Shown here: one piece after another, positions 32,030-43,815 of the stretch
Layout of the letters: every line of letters starts with the position of its first letter
How positions within the stretch are numbered: the first letter of the stretch is position 1
Origin: Gari tellinella
Lineage: Eukaryota > Mollusca > Bivalvia > Cardiida > Psammobiidae
Length of the DNA: 64,000 nt
Assembly: GCA_922989275.2 (NCBI GenBank)
Contig: OV277868.1
Location: forward strand, 55,302,216-55,366,215
Direction: 5' to 3'
The notes under the pieces: model-generated
What the model was told of the DNA's origin: nothing
Database searches by the model: none
What the model saw: the letters and a program-made list of their open reading frames with translations, nothing else
Made by a program: the position numbers and the translations under genes

Positions 32030-34164
32030 GGAAAATGTATGGCAAGTATCAAGTAAATCAGGTTGAAAGTGAAGGAGTTCGCCGTACAAGATTTTGTCTG
32101 CTAATTTCAAGACCAATATCAAGGCCAAAGGTCAAGGTCACAGAGATTTGAAATGTGTGTCTTGCACATCTACCACTCCTGAGAAACATTTATGCAAAGT
32201 ATCAAGTGAATCAGGTTGAAAGTGAAGGAGGAGTTGAAAGTACAAGATTTTGCCTGCCAATTTCAAGACCAATTTAAATGACAAAGGTCAAGGTCACAGA
32301 GACCTGAAAATTGTGTCTTGCACATCTACTACACCTGAGTAACATCTATGCAAAGTATCAAATGAATCGGGTTGAAACTGAAGGAGGAGTTGAAAGTACA
32401 AGATTTGGCTGCCAATTTCAAAACCAAATTTAAGGCCAAAGATCAAGGTCACAGAGACCTGAAATTTGTGTCTTGCACATCTAGTACACCTGAGTAACAT
32501 TTATGCCAAGTATCAAATAGATCGGGTTGAAACTGAAAGAGGAGTTGAAAGTACAAGATTTTGCCTACCAATTTCAAGACCAATTTCAAGGCCAAAGGTC
32601 AAGGTCACAGAGACCTGAAAATTGTGTCTTGCACATCTACTACACCTGAGTAACATCTATGCAAAGTATCAAATGCATCGGGTTGAAACTGAAGGAGGAG
32701 TTGAAAGTACAAGATTTTGCCTGCCAATTTCAAGACCAAATTTTAAGGCCAAAGGTCAAGGTCACAGAAACCTGAAATTTGTGTCTTGCACATCTAGTAC
32801 ACCTAAGTAACATTTATGCCAAGTATCAAATGAATCGGGTTGAAACTGAAAGAGGAGTTGAAAGTACAAGATTTTGCCTGCCAATTTCAAGACCAAATTT
32901 AAGGCCAAAGGTCAAGGTCACAGGGACCTGAAATTTGTGTCTTGCACATCTAGTACACCTGAGCAACAATTATGCCAAGTATCAAATGAATCGGGTTGAA
33001 ACTGAAAGAGGAATTGAAAGTACAAGATTTTGCCTACCAATTTCAAGACCAATTTCAAGGCCAAAGGTCAAGGTCACAGAGACCTGAAAATTTTGTCTTG
33101 CACATCTACTACACCTGAGTAACATCTATGCAAAGTATCAAATGCATCGGGTTGAAACTGAAGGAGGAGTTGAAAGTACAAGATTTTGCCTGCCAATTTC
33201 AAGACCAAATTTTAAGGCCAAAGGTCAAGGTCACAGAAACCTGAAATTTGTGTCTTGCACATCTAGTACACCTAAGTAACATTTATGCCAAGTATCAAAT
33301 GAATCGGGTTGAAACTGAAAGAGGAGTTGAAAGTACAAGATTTTGCCTACCAATTTCAAGACCAATTTCAAGGCCAAAGGTCAAGGTCACAGAGACCTGA
33401 AAATTTTGTCTTGCACATCTACTACACCTGAGTAACATCTATGCAAAGTATCAAATGCATCGGGTTGAAACTGAAGGAGGAGTTGAAAGTACAAGATTTT
33501 GCCTGCCAATTTCAAGACCAAATTTTAAGGCCAAAGGTCAAGGTCACAGAAACCTGAAATTTGTGTCTTGCACATCTAGTACACCTAAGTAACATTTATG
33601 CCAAGTATCAAATGAATCGGGTTGAAACTGAAAGAGGAGTTGAAAGTACAAGATTTTGCCTACCAATTTCAAGACCAATTTCAAGGCCAAAGGTCAAGGT
33701 CAAGGTCACAGAGACCTGACATTTGTGTCTTGCACATCTACCACACCTGAGTAACATCTATGCCAAGTATCTAATGAATCGGGTTGAAACTGAAGGAGGA
33801 GTTGAAAGTACAAGATTTTGCCTGCCAATTTCAAAACCAAATTTAAGGCCAAAGGTCAAGGTCACAGAGACCTGAAATTGATGTCTTGCACATCTAGTAC
33901 ACCTGAGTAACATTTATGCCAAGTATCAAATGAATCGGGTTGAAACTGAAAGAGGAGTTGAAAGTACAAGATTTTGCCTACCAATTTCAAGACCAATTTC
34001 AAGGCCAAAGGTCAAGGTCAAGGTCACAGAGACCTGAAAATTGTGTCTCACACATCTACTACATCTGAGTAACATCTATGCAAAGTATCAAATGAATCGG
34101 GTTGAAACTGAAGGAGGAGTTGAAAGTACAAGATTTTGCCTACCAATTTCAAGACCAAATTTAA
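32030..34164. repeat. 156-bp tandem array, about 14 monomers, with GGTCAAGGTCA motifs
   Basis: CACATCTA marks recur at 32165, 32321, 32476, 32632, 32789, 32945, 33101, 33258, 33414, 33571, 33733, 33889 and 34051. The period is 155-157 bp, with two 162-bp units that carry an extra AAGGTC. Two monomer types alternate from about 32600 (CTACTACACCTGAGTAACAT versus CTAGTACACCTAAGTAACAT), giving a 313-bp dimer. Nearly every unit holds AGGTCAAGGTCA. No coding frame persists. Confidence 0.9.
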
Positions 34165-37100
34165 TAGCTCAGCACATTATTACATTTTTTGGGGTGAATC
34201 ATGCACTTAGTGATACAAGCATCAAACTTGGCACACGTGTACTTCTATCTGTAGTTTTTCAAAAAAGCCCGTTAGCCACTTGAAAAAATCAAAATGGCGG
34301 CCATTTTTCAAGATGGCCGCCATTACAGGTTCGAAAATACAGTTTTGTTGCTAATATTTGACATATATGCCCGTTCTTTACAGTTTTGGTGTCTAAGTAT
34401 ATGTTTTAAAGTATAAGGAAACTAATTAAGTCAATTTCAAAGTGTTTTGAAACTTATTTTATCATGTTATGGCCAATTTGTGGGAAAAATACATAGTTGT
34501 TTCGAAGATGGCCACTATTTTTGGTTCAAATTTACGATTCTCTTTTTTACATTCGTACATTGCCATGGTTTTACACTTTTTGAGTCAAAATATACATGTA
34601 TTTTTACAGCAGAAAGAAACTAATTTTGTCAGCACAATAACACATTTTTGACAAAAGACAGTCTATTTTTAAAAAATTACTTAACTGCGTAATGACAAAT
34701 TTGTTGAGTTTGTTTGCATATGTATGCCAACATAGTCTCTAATGTAGAATATCTTTTCTTACATCTGGTATATATGACGATTTATCATTTCTTTGGTGTC
34801 AAAGAATGTTTAAACAGGATGAGAAAACTATTCATGGGAGCCTCCGGTCGGTTAGAAACTCATATCATTGTCTAATGACCTATTTTAGCCACACATATAT
34901 TTTTAACTCTGTAGCTGACCAAAGCTTGTTGTCTGTTGTTATGTGACTGCTAATGCTGAATGTAGGTGCTGTTTTCTCACATTTACAATTTCATTTATCT
35001 GAACAATGATTGCCCAAACTATACTACTTTATCTGACACTGCAATTACTTTACCATACAATATTCTACCTTTCAAGTAAACTGTAAAGTCTTGAATATGT
35101 TTCTTTTTCTCAATTTAAATATAATTGCATTTAGAAAACAAACATAATTCCTTAATTATATAACATAACAATTAATCCCTGTACCAACAACAAACATCAT
35201 GCTAATTCTGAAGATCATTTAACCACTTTGTAACTTATTACCAGAAAAAGTACATGTATATGTAAGACGCACATGTTATAAATGTGACCAAAATTTAATA
35301 CAGTCTAGCATATCCAAATAGTTATTATTATATTTAAATCAAACAATGTGCCTACAGAGTTGATGCCCATTATGACTCATGTCCATCGTAATAGTGACTA
35401 GATAATTCATGGATACCATCTTACTACTGCATGAGCGTGTAAGTAATCATGTAAACAAGGGAGCATCTGATAAATTGATTAATATCGTTCAAAATTCAGA
35501 CGAGTCATCGGACGACAAACCAGTGTTTCTTATATGTTTTGAAGAAAATCAAAATTTTGAAGTAAAAAGATTTGGTGGTGGAATTTGAAAAAATGAATGA
35601 ATGTACCCAACACCTGAATTACTGATTATTTCTTGCAGGAATTACTGATAGGGCTTGGTGGCTCATGCATTATAGTACCATGACACTGGTTAAACTGATT
35701 TTCACAACAGAGAAAGGGGCCATTTTACACCAATAAATATGGATTAAGCGTCTTTTGCATGAAACAAAAATACATTTGCTTATATGTTTTAGATATTTGT
35801 CTGTATATATAGTAGGTAAAAGTCAACAAAGTTTCATCTTGGACAGCTTGAATTTTTGCACAAACAACATCTTCATTAAGTTTGGTATATGTACACCAGA
35901 TGTTCACTGTTAATAAAGAAAGGCTGCGCCATGAAAAAAGTTGAAGGCAGTGTGGACTCCTTTCAATAAAATCAGATTTAAGCAATGTTAAGAAATATAC
36001 TTTACACAATAAGTCTTGTCTCTTCTCCAAAGTAATACATGCAACCTTTTGAGAGTATGACCCTTAAAACTCCCTTAAAACTCCCTTAAAACTCCGCATG
36101 AATCTTTTTAAAGAATTTCCATTCCTGAGTTTGGTGTAAAAGTTGTAACAGTTCTGTTCTGTATACATAGGGACGGATGTATAGTCTACCTACTCTAACA
36201 ACAGACTTTTAAAAGTGATACATAGTCAAAGATAGTATACGTTTTCAAGTGGTACAATTGCATAAAGACAGAACGTTTCAGCTGTTTGCTAAAGCTATTT
36301 GATGTGGACACATAATAATGCTAATATCATATTTGAGATTGATCCTTGTGTAATCTTCAACAGCATTTGAAGAATTTATACAATGTTAACATGAAGAAGT
36401 GTGTGCACAAATGTTCATACATGAAATGCAAGCCATAACCGGAGACCACAACACTCCCATGTTAAAAGCTAATGACAAAACAGTTCATGTGGATGTGGAT
36501 TTCAAACGCTAATTCAAACTATCTTGTTCTACAGAAAGTGTTGGTTGCAATTGGTCAACGGTCAAACATGAGCTAGTTTCACACCAAATTTCCATATAAG
36601 AAAGAGAAAAGGCTGCATAGAATACATAAACTGAAAGATATGGTGCAGTCTATAATCATAAATCATAATGTACAAGCAATAAAATCTGGAAATCATTGCA
36701 TCAATTATGCCAAGTCATGGGATAAGATTATTGTGTTTGATTGGACATGTTAGCTTGATGGTATAGATCTTAAGGTGCAGTTCCTAAAGGTCAAGCCCCT
36801 CTGTTTGAACATGCCAAATGTTTTGCATACCAAATACTTGTAGCTTGTGTCATGATGGAAATATCTCATAGAGTTGGAATGAATGAAACACTGCTGATAC
36901 ATTGGACAACCCTGTTACCTAGTGATATGATTGCAAAAACCCGATTAAACATAGATACTAAAGTAAACTGTTTGCAGTGACAGATGCAAGTACCGGTACA
37001 TGTACTTACGATGTGGCCTTCCTTGTTCAGACTAATATACCGATATTTGGATATGTGAAAATGAACACCTACATAAGTTTAAGCGATTATACGCCAACTC

Positions 37101-38416
37101 CAGCATGTACACTAAGTAATTACTGCTAAAATAGTCATAAACCACATATATGCCATTAAAATAAGTCATTACCCAAATGAACAAGATTCTTAATAAAGTA
37201 AATGATCACATAATTAGCTTTCTGTGCTCTTATCATAATGCCTTGACACCAAAAGTATGACAAATGGCCAGAAGTATATAGAAAAGATCAGAAAGGATAT
37301 TAATCACTATTGTAAAAAGTAACGATCATCTGTGAGCAAAAAACACTTATTTTGTCTAGATTGGTAATTTTGCAATAAAATTAGTTTCAATTCAGAAAAA
37401 AGTTGTCTGAATAAGCTTCCTTATACTTTATGACATCTATGTTGACACCAAAAAACATAAATGTTGATCAAATTTAAGAAATGATTTTGCTTATACCAAT
37501 ATAAAATGGTGGCCATTTTGAAAACAAACGATGTAGCTTTGCCATTTTGCATTAAAGTAAACGTCTGTTCAGCTTGAGGTTGACTGAATTGGCTTCCTCA
37601 TGCTTAAAATCAATTTTTGGTGAAATTCGGTCAAACATGGCAAATGTTAGAAAAGAATTGGTCAATGATCATAGTCGATTATAAAAGCTCTTTAGAGCTT
37701 ATGTTACTTGTATATGTATTGCCGACTCAAAAATAAACCTTATCATAATTTTGTTATCTTAACGAGAACCAAAAATGGCAGCCATCTTGAAAAAATGGGG
37801 ACCGCTTTGAAATTTTACGTGGCTAACGGCTTTTGTTTAAAATAGGGTCATACCAGTATACATACCAAATTTGATGCTTGTATCACCAAGTTCGTGATTT
37901 TGTTTTAGCACTGATGTGTACAGATTTATGTAGTTGTAATGTGCAAAAAAGCATCTTCAGACAAAAGCAATTGAAAACAATATCATTAAATAACATGACA
38001 GAAGGTAAAGTGAGTGTACAATCTATAAAACAGAAGGTAAAGTGAGAGTATAATCTATAAAAACCCTGTGAATTTGGTTTTTACCTTGACACACATTTCT
38101 TTTTTGTACAGTTTTGCTTATAATACGATTAAATAAACTTCTTACAAGTCTATGGATCACATAAATAGGTTCTATATGCTTGAAAACATATAATTAGACA
38201 CCAAAAAATTGAAAATCGGTCACATATATCCGATGTTAGAGATAAAACTGTATAATAGAACCGGAAATGGCGGCCATCTTGAACAATTGGCCGCCATTTT
38301 GAATTTTTGACGTGGCTAACGGGCTTTTTGTTGAAAGTAGGGGCATACCAGTATACATACCAAATTTGATGCTTGTATCACCAAGTGCATGATTTTTGTA
38401 ATAATGTGCCCAGCTA
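34165..38416. mobile_element. 4.25-kb element with modular inverted ends, TAA target duplication
   Basis: Left end TAGCTCAGCACATTATTACA and right end (complement) TAGCTGGGCACATTATTACA match at 18 of 20 positions. The similarity runs over at least 170 bp through AAAGCCCGTTAGCCAC and ATGGCGGCCAT. TAA flanks both ends (34162-34164, 38417-38419), and deleting one copy with the element restores the array consensus AAATTTAAGGCC. A second right-end-like module lies at 37770-37915, with further ATGGCGGCCAT-type blocks near 34500 and 37500. No transposase frame is recognised (longest interior frame 35725-36030, minus). A 3-bp TAA duplication suits PIF/Harbinger-like insertion (inference). Confidence 0.75.
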
Positions 38417-38419
38417 TAA

Positions 38420-38867
38420 GGCCAAAGGTCAAAGTCACAGAAACCTGAAATTTGTGTCTTGCACATCTAGTACACCTAAGTAACATTTATGCCAAGTATC
38501 AAATGAATCGGGTTGAAACTGAAAGAGGAGTTGAAAGTACAAGATGTTGCCTACCAATTTCAAGACCAAAGGTCAATGGCAAGGTCACAGAGACCTGAAA
38601 TTTGTGTCTTGCACATCTAGTACACCTGAGTAACATTTATGCTAAGTATCAAATGAATCGGGTTGAAACTGAAAGAGGAGTTGAAAGTACAAGATTTTGC
38701 CTACCAATTTCAAGACCAATTTCAAGGCCAAAGGTCAAGGTCAAGGTCACAGAGACCTGAAAACTGTGTCTTGCACATCTACTACACCTGAGTAACATTT
38801 ATGCCAAGTATCAAATGAATCGGGTTGAAAATGAAGGAGGAGTTGAAAGTACAAGATTTTGCAGACA
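38420..38867. repeat. Continuation of the 156-bp array (3 monomers)
   Basis: Same monomers as 32030-34164, resuming exactly where the 4.25-kb insertion ends. One has AGGTCAAGGTCAAGGTCA (38728-38745). Confidence 0.9.
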
Positions 38868-38943
38868 GACCGACGACCGCCGGACCGACCGACCGACGGC
38901 CAACCAACCGACCGACGGCCAACCAACCGACCGACCGACCGAC
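38868..38943. repeat. (GACC)n / (CCAACCAACCGA) microsatellite
   Basis: Imperfect GACC tetranucleotide array with two copies of GACGGCCAACCAACC. Confidence 0.85.
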
Positions 38944-39489
38944 AGGCTGATTCCAGTATACCCCCCTCAAACTCTGTTTGTGGGGGTATAATAAAGAAAA
39001 ACCTCCACTAGGTATCGAACTCATGGCCATACATGTACTAAGTAAAACACTTCTATACTGTCTCGACTACGAAGACATATAGGTAACCAAATCTTATTCT
39101 AGATATAATCTTTATGTTTCAACCCTGACCTACCCGTAAAATTAGCGGAAATAATTGATATCGACCGAAGCTAAATATAGCGTGTTCAATCAGCGTATAC
39201 TTATTTAAATTTTGACAGGTTAATGAAACATAACAATACCCTAAATTATAATATAAGCATCCTAGAACATTTCTTAAATTGTAAAAAAGAACCAGACCAA
39301 AGAATTGATACTTTGAGATTTGCAGCAAAAATCCTAAGTTAAAAACATGTAAAAAATGACATGTATTAAAATTATTTTTAAAATTTTAATTTCATTGCAT
39401 CACTTTTTATTTAAAATGAAGATGATACAAACGTTCAGCACCGTAGCACATGTGTAAAGCTTAACCCTTTACCTGATAGCATAAATCTA

Positions 39490-39560
39490 GTATTGAAGAT
39501 AGGTGACCACTTTGCTTTACTTTCACCCTGCTTTAAGCTTCCATCTGCTAGAATATAGAA
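39490..39560. repeat. Single arm of the AAAGCAGG foldback
   Basis: TTTGCTTTACTTTCACCCTG and CTTTAAGCTTCCATCTGC match the right arm of 8607-8697; the other arm is missing. Confidence 0.45.
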
Positions 39561-39958
39561 TATATTTCCTATACTATATATTCATGACTGATTAAATTGG
39601 AACTATTTTCTCCAGCGGAGGAATAAATCATTGCCTAAAAGGCGCTTCTATGGGGGAAAGGGTTACCAACAAGTCGTCAACCTTTTTTAACATAAACGCT
39701 GCTGTTCTACCACCAGGCGGGCCAAAAATGACAAAACCTTATATATGGGAATTAATTATTGGGTCAAAATGAGTGTCATAAGTATGGTGGAATATTTCAG
39801 AAACCAGTTAATCTCGGAATTACATTGTATCATTAGAGTTCCCTGCTAATATCTTACATAACTGTTGCGTTAGTTTTCAAATAATTATCAGAGAAGTGGA
39901 ATGTGGAAACTTTTTACGATAATACGTATCTACAAACGAACTTTGTCTTGATAGTGAT

Positions 39959-40210
39959 TTAACCCTTTCTATCTCAATGAAGCTTAATTTTAAGCGCGTT
40001 TGCAAACTTTTTGGGTCCTGATAAGACGCCACATACCGCAGCGTCTGATCAGGACGCAAACTGATTGACACTCTTGTCGATGTATATTAAGTTTTATTAC
40101 CTTAAATCTAACTTTGAAACGTGTCTTTCAGACAACAATACTGAAGCAGGCGACAATAAAGTGGTGAAGGGGTAAATATCTCCTGAATAAATTTATCATG
40201 AACGGGTTAG
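39959..40210. mobile_element. 252-bp TTAACCC foldback MITE, second copy
   Basis: Homologous end to end with 16689-16936. Core 40004-40075 has GGGTCCTGATAAGACGCC and GCGTCTGATCAGGACGC arms. The right half shares TTTGAAACGTGTCTTTCAGA with TTTGAAACGTGTCTTGCAGA of the other copy. The minus-strand frame across it is not a gene. Confidence 0.8.
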
Positions 40211-40360
40211 ACTGCCACTACTTCTCGAATTCATCTAGTTACATAACTAGTTATTTATCACGAGAACAGATCATTAACTTGAAAAATGTCATGTTACCAA
40301 TATTTTAAAACAAAAATGTTATATTCGGATGACTGATACATGTATCTATTTTTCGAGAAA

Positions 40361-40590
40361 GTTAACCCAAATGAGCCAACTGTCCAATATATTGGACATA
40401 GGCAAACAGTGTGATCTCTGATCAGACGTCGCATTATGCGGCGTCTGATCAGAGTCTACACTGTTTGCTGATAGGAATTTAATATAAAACTAAATGAAAC
40501 TGAAAATTTTGACAAGGCATCCCTTTAATAAAAATGGACTTATCCAATATAAAACATGGAAGAATTCACAGGGCGCAAATAGGTTACCAA
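40361..40590. mobile_element. Foldback MITE, GTTAACCCAAATG terminus, two hairpins
   Basis: An 18-bp palindrome TGTCCAATATATTGGACA (40381-40398) is followed by the core 40402-40469 (CTCTGATCAGACG... GCGTCTGATCAGAG). The right end is eroded (GCGCAAATAGGTTACC). The hairpin-less relative is 30241-30400. Confidence 0.7.
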
Positions 40591-40905
40591 GAAAGATTTC
40601 GTGAAATGCTTTGTATCAATATTAGTTTATGTTGTCAGTGTATGGCCTCAACAAGTCATTTGACGCGTTAAGACTATAATCAGGTTTTCGCGAAAAGTTC
40701 ACTAGATAATTATGTCAGATATTTACTGATCGGACTGTATGGAAATATTCATTGTTGATATATTATGAGATTTCCCGTAAGACGCCCCAAGAAACGTAGA
40801 CAATCGTGTTGTTCTCGTGTAGTTCCGACTGCCGGATTTCTCGAGAACCAATACACGGAAGAAAAATAATTCTTCATCGGATGTAACGATGAACTACCGA
40901 TGACG

Positions 40906-41100
40906 TCAACTCAATAAATCAGTGACGTCATGGTAGGGCAAAAAGGGAACATTAATCACCGCCAAACGACGGGCCAAACAAATAACATGGAACTCATCAG
41001 AGTGCAAACATGTGTTAAATCCACCACCTATTATGATATCGACGGGAACGGAAACAATGCAGATCAGAAACAACAACACCACAGCTGCAGTGATCAACAA
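40906..41100 (-). CDS. Hypothetical small secreted-type peptide (weak)
   Basis: A 64-residue minus-strand frame starts with a stretch that looks like a signal peptide or membrane anchor (LITAAVVLLFLICIVSV), followed by about 45 residues with two cysteines. I do not recognise it. A plus-strand frame overlaps it almost completely. No polyadenylation signal or splice context is convincing. It could be chance or one exon. Confidence 0.18.
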   Translation of the reverse strand: MLITAAVVLLFLICIVSVPVDIIIGGGFNTCLHSDEFHVICLARRLAVINVPFLPYHDVTDLLS

Positions 41101-41155
41101 GCAAACACAGATCCCAAGATTACCTATGAGGCTAATTCAGTGGTTAAAAAGTGAA

Positions 41156-41300
41156 ACAATGTCATAATATACATGTATCATAACAGAATGTGTTTAATAC
41201 AGTTAAACAATGGCATGATACTCCATTGTTGTATGTGTGCATTAAGTGGTTATAACAATTAAACAATGACATAATAATCCATTGTGACATGCGTGTATTA
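41156..41300. repeat. Short tandem motif AAACAATG...CCATTGT
   Basis: Two to three loosely repeated units of about 70 bp containing TTAAACAATGGCATGATACT or TTAAACAATGACATAATAAT, followed by CCATTGT, which pairs with ACAATGG. Confidence 0.4.
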
Positions 41301-42129
41301 GATAGAACTGTTTCAAAAAAGGTACATACAAACAAATTGTATTGTGAATTTAATAGAATGTGTTGTGAAACATCAAGTATATTTCATAAATTGAAAATGT
41401 GTTAAGCATCCTTTACATAACTAAACATTTAGTTTGTAGTCATCATAATTCTTAATATATTAATTTGTTCTTGAAATAAACAGCCTCATAATCTGAGCTA
41501 TCGCGAATCTCATCAAATGCAAAATCAGCTTTGCAGACAATAACACTGTGTACTGGAATTTACAACCAGATCATAATTGGACAGCCACTTGTTCCTAATG
41601 ACTTATACCAATCTGTGTAATCAGTTCAATGTACATTAACTCGAATGCAGACTGGAAATTCTACACTACTCAGTCAGCCATTGGCATAACTCTGACAGTT
41701 TGTGTTGATAGATGAAAACAAAACTAAGACTAATTGCAGTGTTAATGTTTAAACTTTCTGACTGTTCAAAACGTTACAGCCGAATACAGTATCGTGAATT
41801 GGGAACCGTTTATGTGATTCTCACAAGTACATGTACAGTTATATTATAATGATTAACACCATATCAAATTTTATTGATTACGGGAGAATTTTCTCTTTGA
41901 GCCGCTGCTTACCACGAGAGACTCTATCAGGCATAGTTTTTATATACTGATTGAAATTAATTAATTCTGAAATCGAAAGAGACATTATAGTGAAAATACA
42001 TTTGAAGTATGAGATACTTAGTAGTACAGTCATAATATTATTTTAGTTAATAAACGTGAACATTTGTAAATAAATGTTCTTGTTAAAGTTATTTTCTTGT
42101 TCGTTGTCGGTTGGCAAACTTATATTTCA
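41301..42129. other. No gene recognised
   Basis: AT-rich, without repeat structure I can place. Confidence 0.5.
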
Positions 42130-42235
42130 CCCTCGTTAGTTTGTAGTTACAAACAGGGTCAATATAATGCAGAAGGCTAAAACAGAAACATTCTGCATTA
42201 CATTGCACTGTATTCAACAATCACCTCGTTTTAAC
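42130..42235. repeat. Foldback hairpin, ATAATGCAGAA type
   Basis: ATAATGCAGAAGGCTAAAAC pairs partly with CATTCTGCATTACATTGC. Confidence 0.45.
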
Positions 42236-42283
42236 GAACAACATGCATTCAGTTGTCACTTAACACATGAAATTTACATTCGC

Positions 42284-42477
42284 CTCATTCAATTCCATTG
42301 ACAGAAAGGGTGTTCATTTCGTATAAACACCATTTCTCGAGAGGGCAGGAGTTGTTGAAAAGTGTCGAAGAGGAGGCGGGGCATATGCATATGCTAGCGC
42401 GATTCATGGTATTTGCCGATACTTTTCTGTCGTTCATTTCACTTGAACGCCGAAAACATCAATTCATTTCTTAATTA
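42284..42477. mobile_element. Internally deleted copy of the 21112-21870 element
   Basis: The left 110 bp match the start of 21112, then the sequence jumps at GCATATGCATATGCTAGCGC to the right hairpin arm (GCGCGATTCATGGTATTTGC onward). About 560 bp and one arm are lost. Confidence 0.7.
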
Positions 42478-42528
42478 AATAACTGTATTGATAGACAGCT
42501 GTTGTATGTGACTGAGTTTTGCTCTACA

Positions 42529-42770
42529 TAGTGGAGAAAACGTTATTCTCTCCCAATAAACTAGTTTACGCTTAAACTACTATTTGCAGGGAAAACAGTT
42601 TGGAGACAGATCTGACGCTGGATAACCTGGCGTCTGATCAGGCTCCTAACTGTTTGGCATTTAGATTAAAATGAATTGTCAGAATCGTCAACAAAATGTC
42701 ATTTTCTGCGTTTTATTGCAGTGCGTGTCGTTTTCGTTTAAAACGGGAAGGAATAACGTTTTCTTCACTG
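42529..42770. mobile_element. 242-bp foldback MITE, third copy of the 23101 family
   Basis: TIRs TAGTGGAGAAAACGTTATTC and GAATAACGTTTTCTTCACTG. Core 42595-42655 has AAACAGTTTGGAGACAGATC and GATCAGGCTCCTAACTGTTT. Compared with 23101-23348, both TIRs carry AACGTT in place of CTGTT/AACAG, so they changed together. Confidence 0.8.
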
Positions 42771-43613
42771 CAACTTAATGTCGCCCTGACCTAGACTTAA
42801 ATAACATGTTCATTTCGTATCTTACAGTACAGCAGCCGTCTTAGCACGGATGTAATTGGGAGACTCAGTCGATGTTACATTTGCTCTGTCATAAAATGGT
42901 AATATATTTTAATGTCAGAATTTAACTGTTGATTTCATTATCATTTCATTACGTCATATAAGCATGTACGAGCATATTGAATATAGAGAGACACAATCAT
43001 GGTCTTATGATGACGCGATATTTTTTCAACAAAGTAGAATATTTCGCAGTCCATGATCTGGCACCATATTACGCAACGTATCATTAGGGTCTACACTGTT
43101 TGCTAATCTCATCTATTGTAGACATTTGGGCTTTATAGATCAAACCTTTATTTTTGTCTTCAAATTTATGCTTTATATTACATTCTACAAGTGTATGTCT
43201 TGTTATGATTTGTATGACCTGAGTAATTTAAAAGCAATATAATGACATGCCACACGTTCCATATGTACACTGTACGATGTAGACCTTCAACATTACATTA
43301 AAAGTAGCTCATGATACGTACGCTTCAATGTACATACGCCGATCAGGGAGAACTTGTAGAAATCCCTCTGATCAGGACACACCCAATTTGCGTTGGACTA
43401 GCAAAATGGCAAACAGTAAAACAGAAGTTCATACAAATCTGTTGATCACTTTCAAAGATAAGGCCCCGAACGGAAACGGGGCAAAAGAACGGACGGACGG
43501 TTGGAGCACAAAATGATATTTGTGTGGCCAAAACAACTAGACACATAAGTGAAAAGCATTAACCTGGCAATCTCTAGTGACATTGACAGCAAATTTTTGT
43601 AACATTGACCTGC

Positions 43614-43815
43614 GGCCCGTTTCATAAAACTTCGTACGACAAAAACGGTCGTAAGTCAACACTTTAAAATACATTTGAATATCTAATGTCTCCATCTAAT
43701 CCTGTTTTGTGACATCTTTTTGGATCGTCTTTTCAAGACGATTCCAAAGAGATGTCGCAAGACAGGATAAGATGGATAAATAAATAATAATTTAGACTTT
43801 TATTATCTGACTTAC
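43614..43815. mobile_element. MITE (17822 family), left part, split by a LINE
   Basis: Starts GGCCCGTTTCATAAAAC and has the same ATCCTGTTTTGTGACATC / GATGTCGCAAGACAGGAT core. It breaks at CTTACGAAAAC, where the LINE tail (ATT)n begins. The matching right terminus TATGAAACGGGCC lies at 46904-46916, past the LINE. Confidence 0.75.

Larger units (their letters stand above)
31905..38997. mobile_element. Composite repeat: short inverted ends around a 156-bp satellite-like array
   Basis: The outer left GATAAATACCCCAC (about 31935) and outer right GTGGGGGTATAAT (38979-38991) are imperfect complements. They bracket 156-bp monomers and a terminal (GACC)n stretch. From memory, bivalve elements of the pearl/Helitron-derived type carry internal arrays of about 160 bp; whether this belongs there was not tested. 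A separate 4.25-kb element sits inside (34165-38416). Confidence 0.55.

Noticed and set aside
32294..34283. Short open frames repeating at the monomer period
   Set aside because: They are monomer translations of the 156-bp array, with frames not preserved between units.
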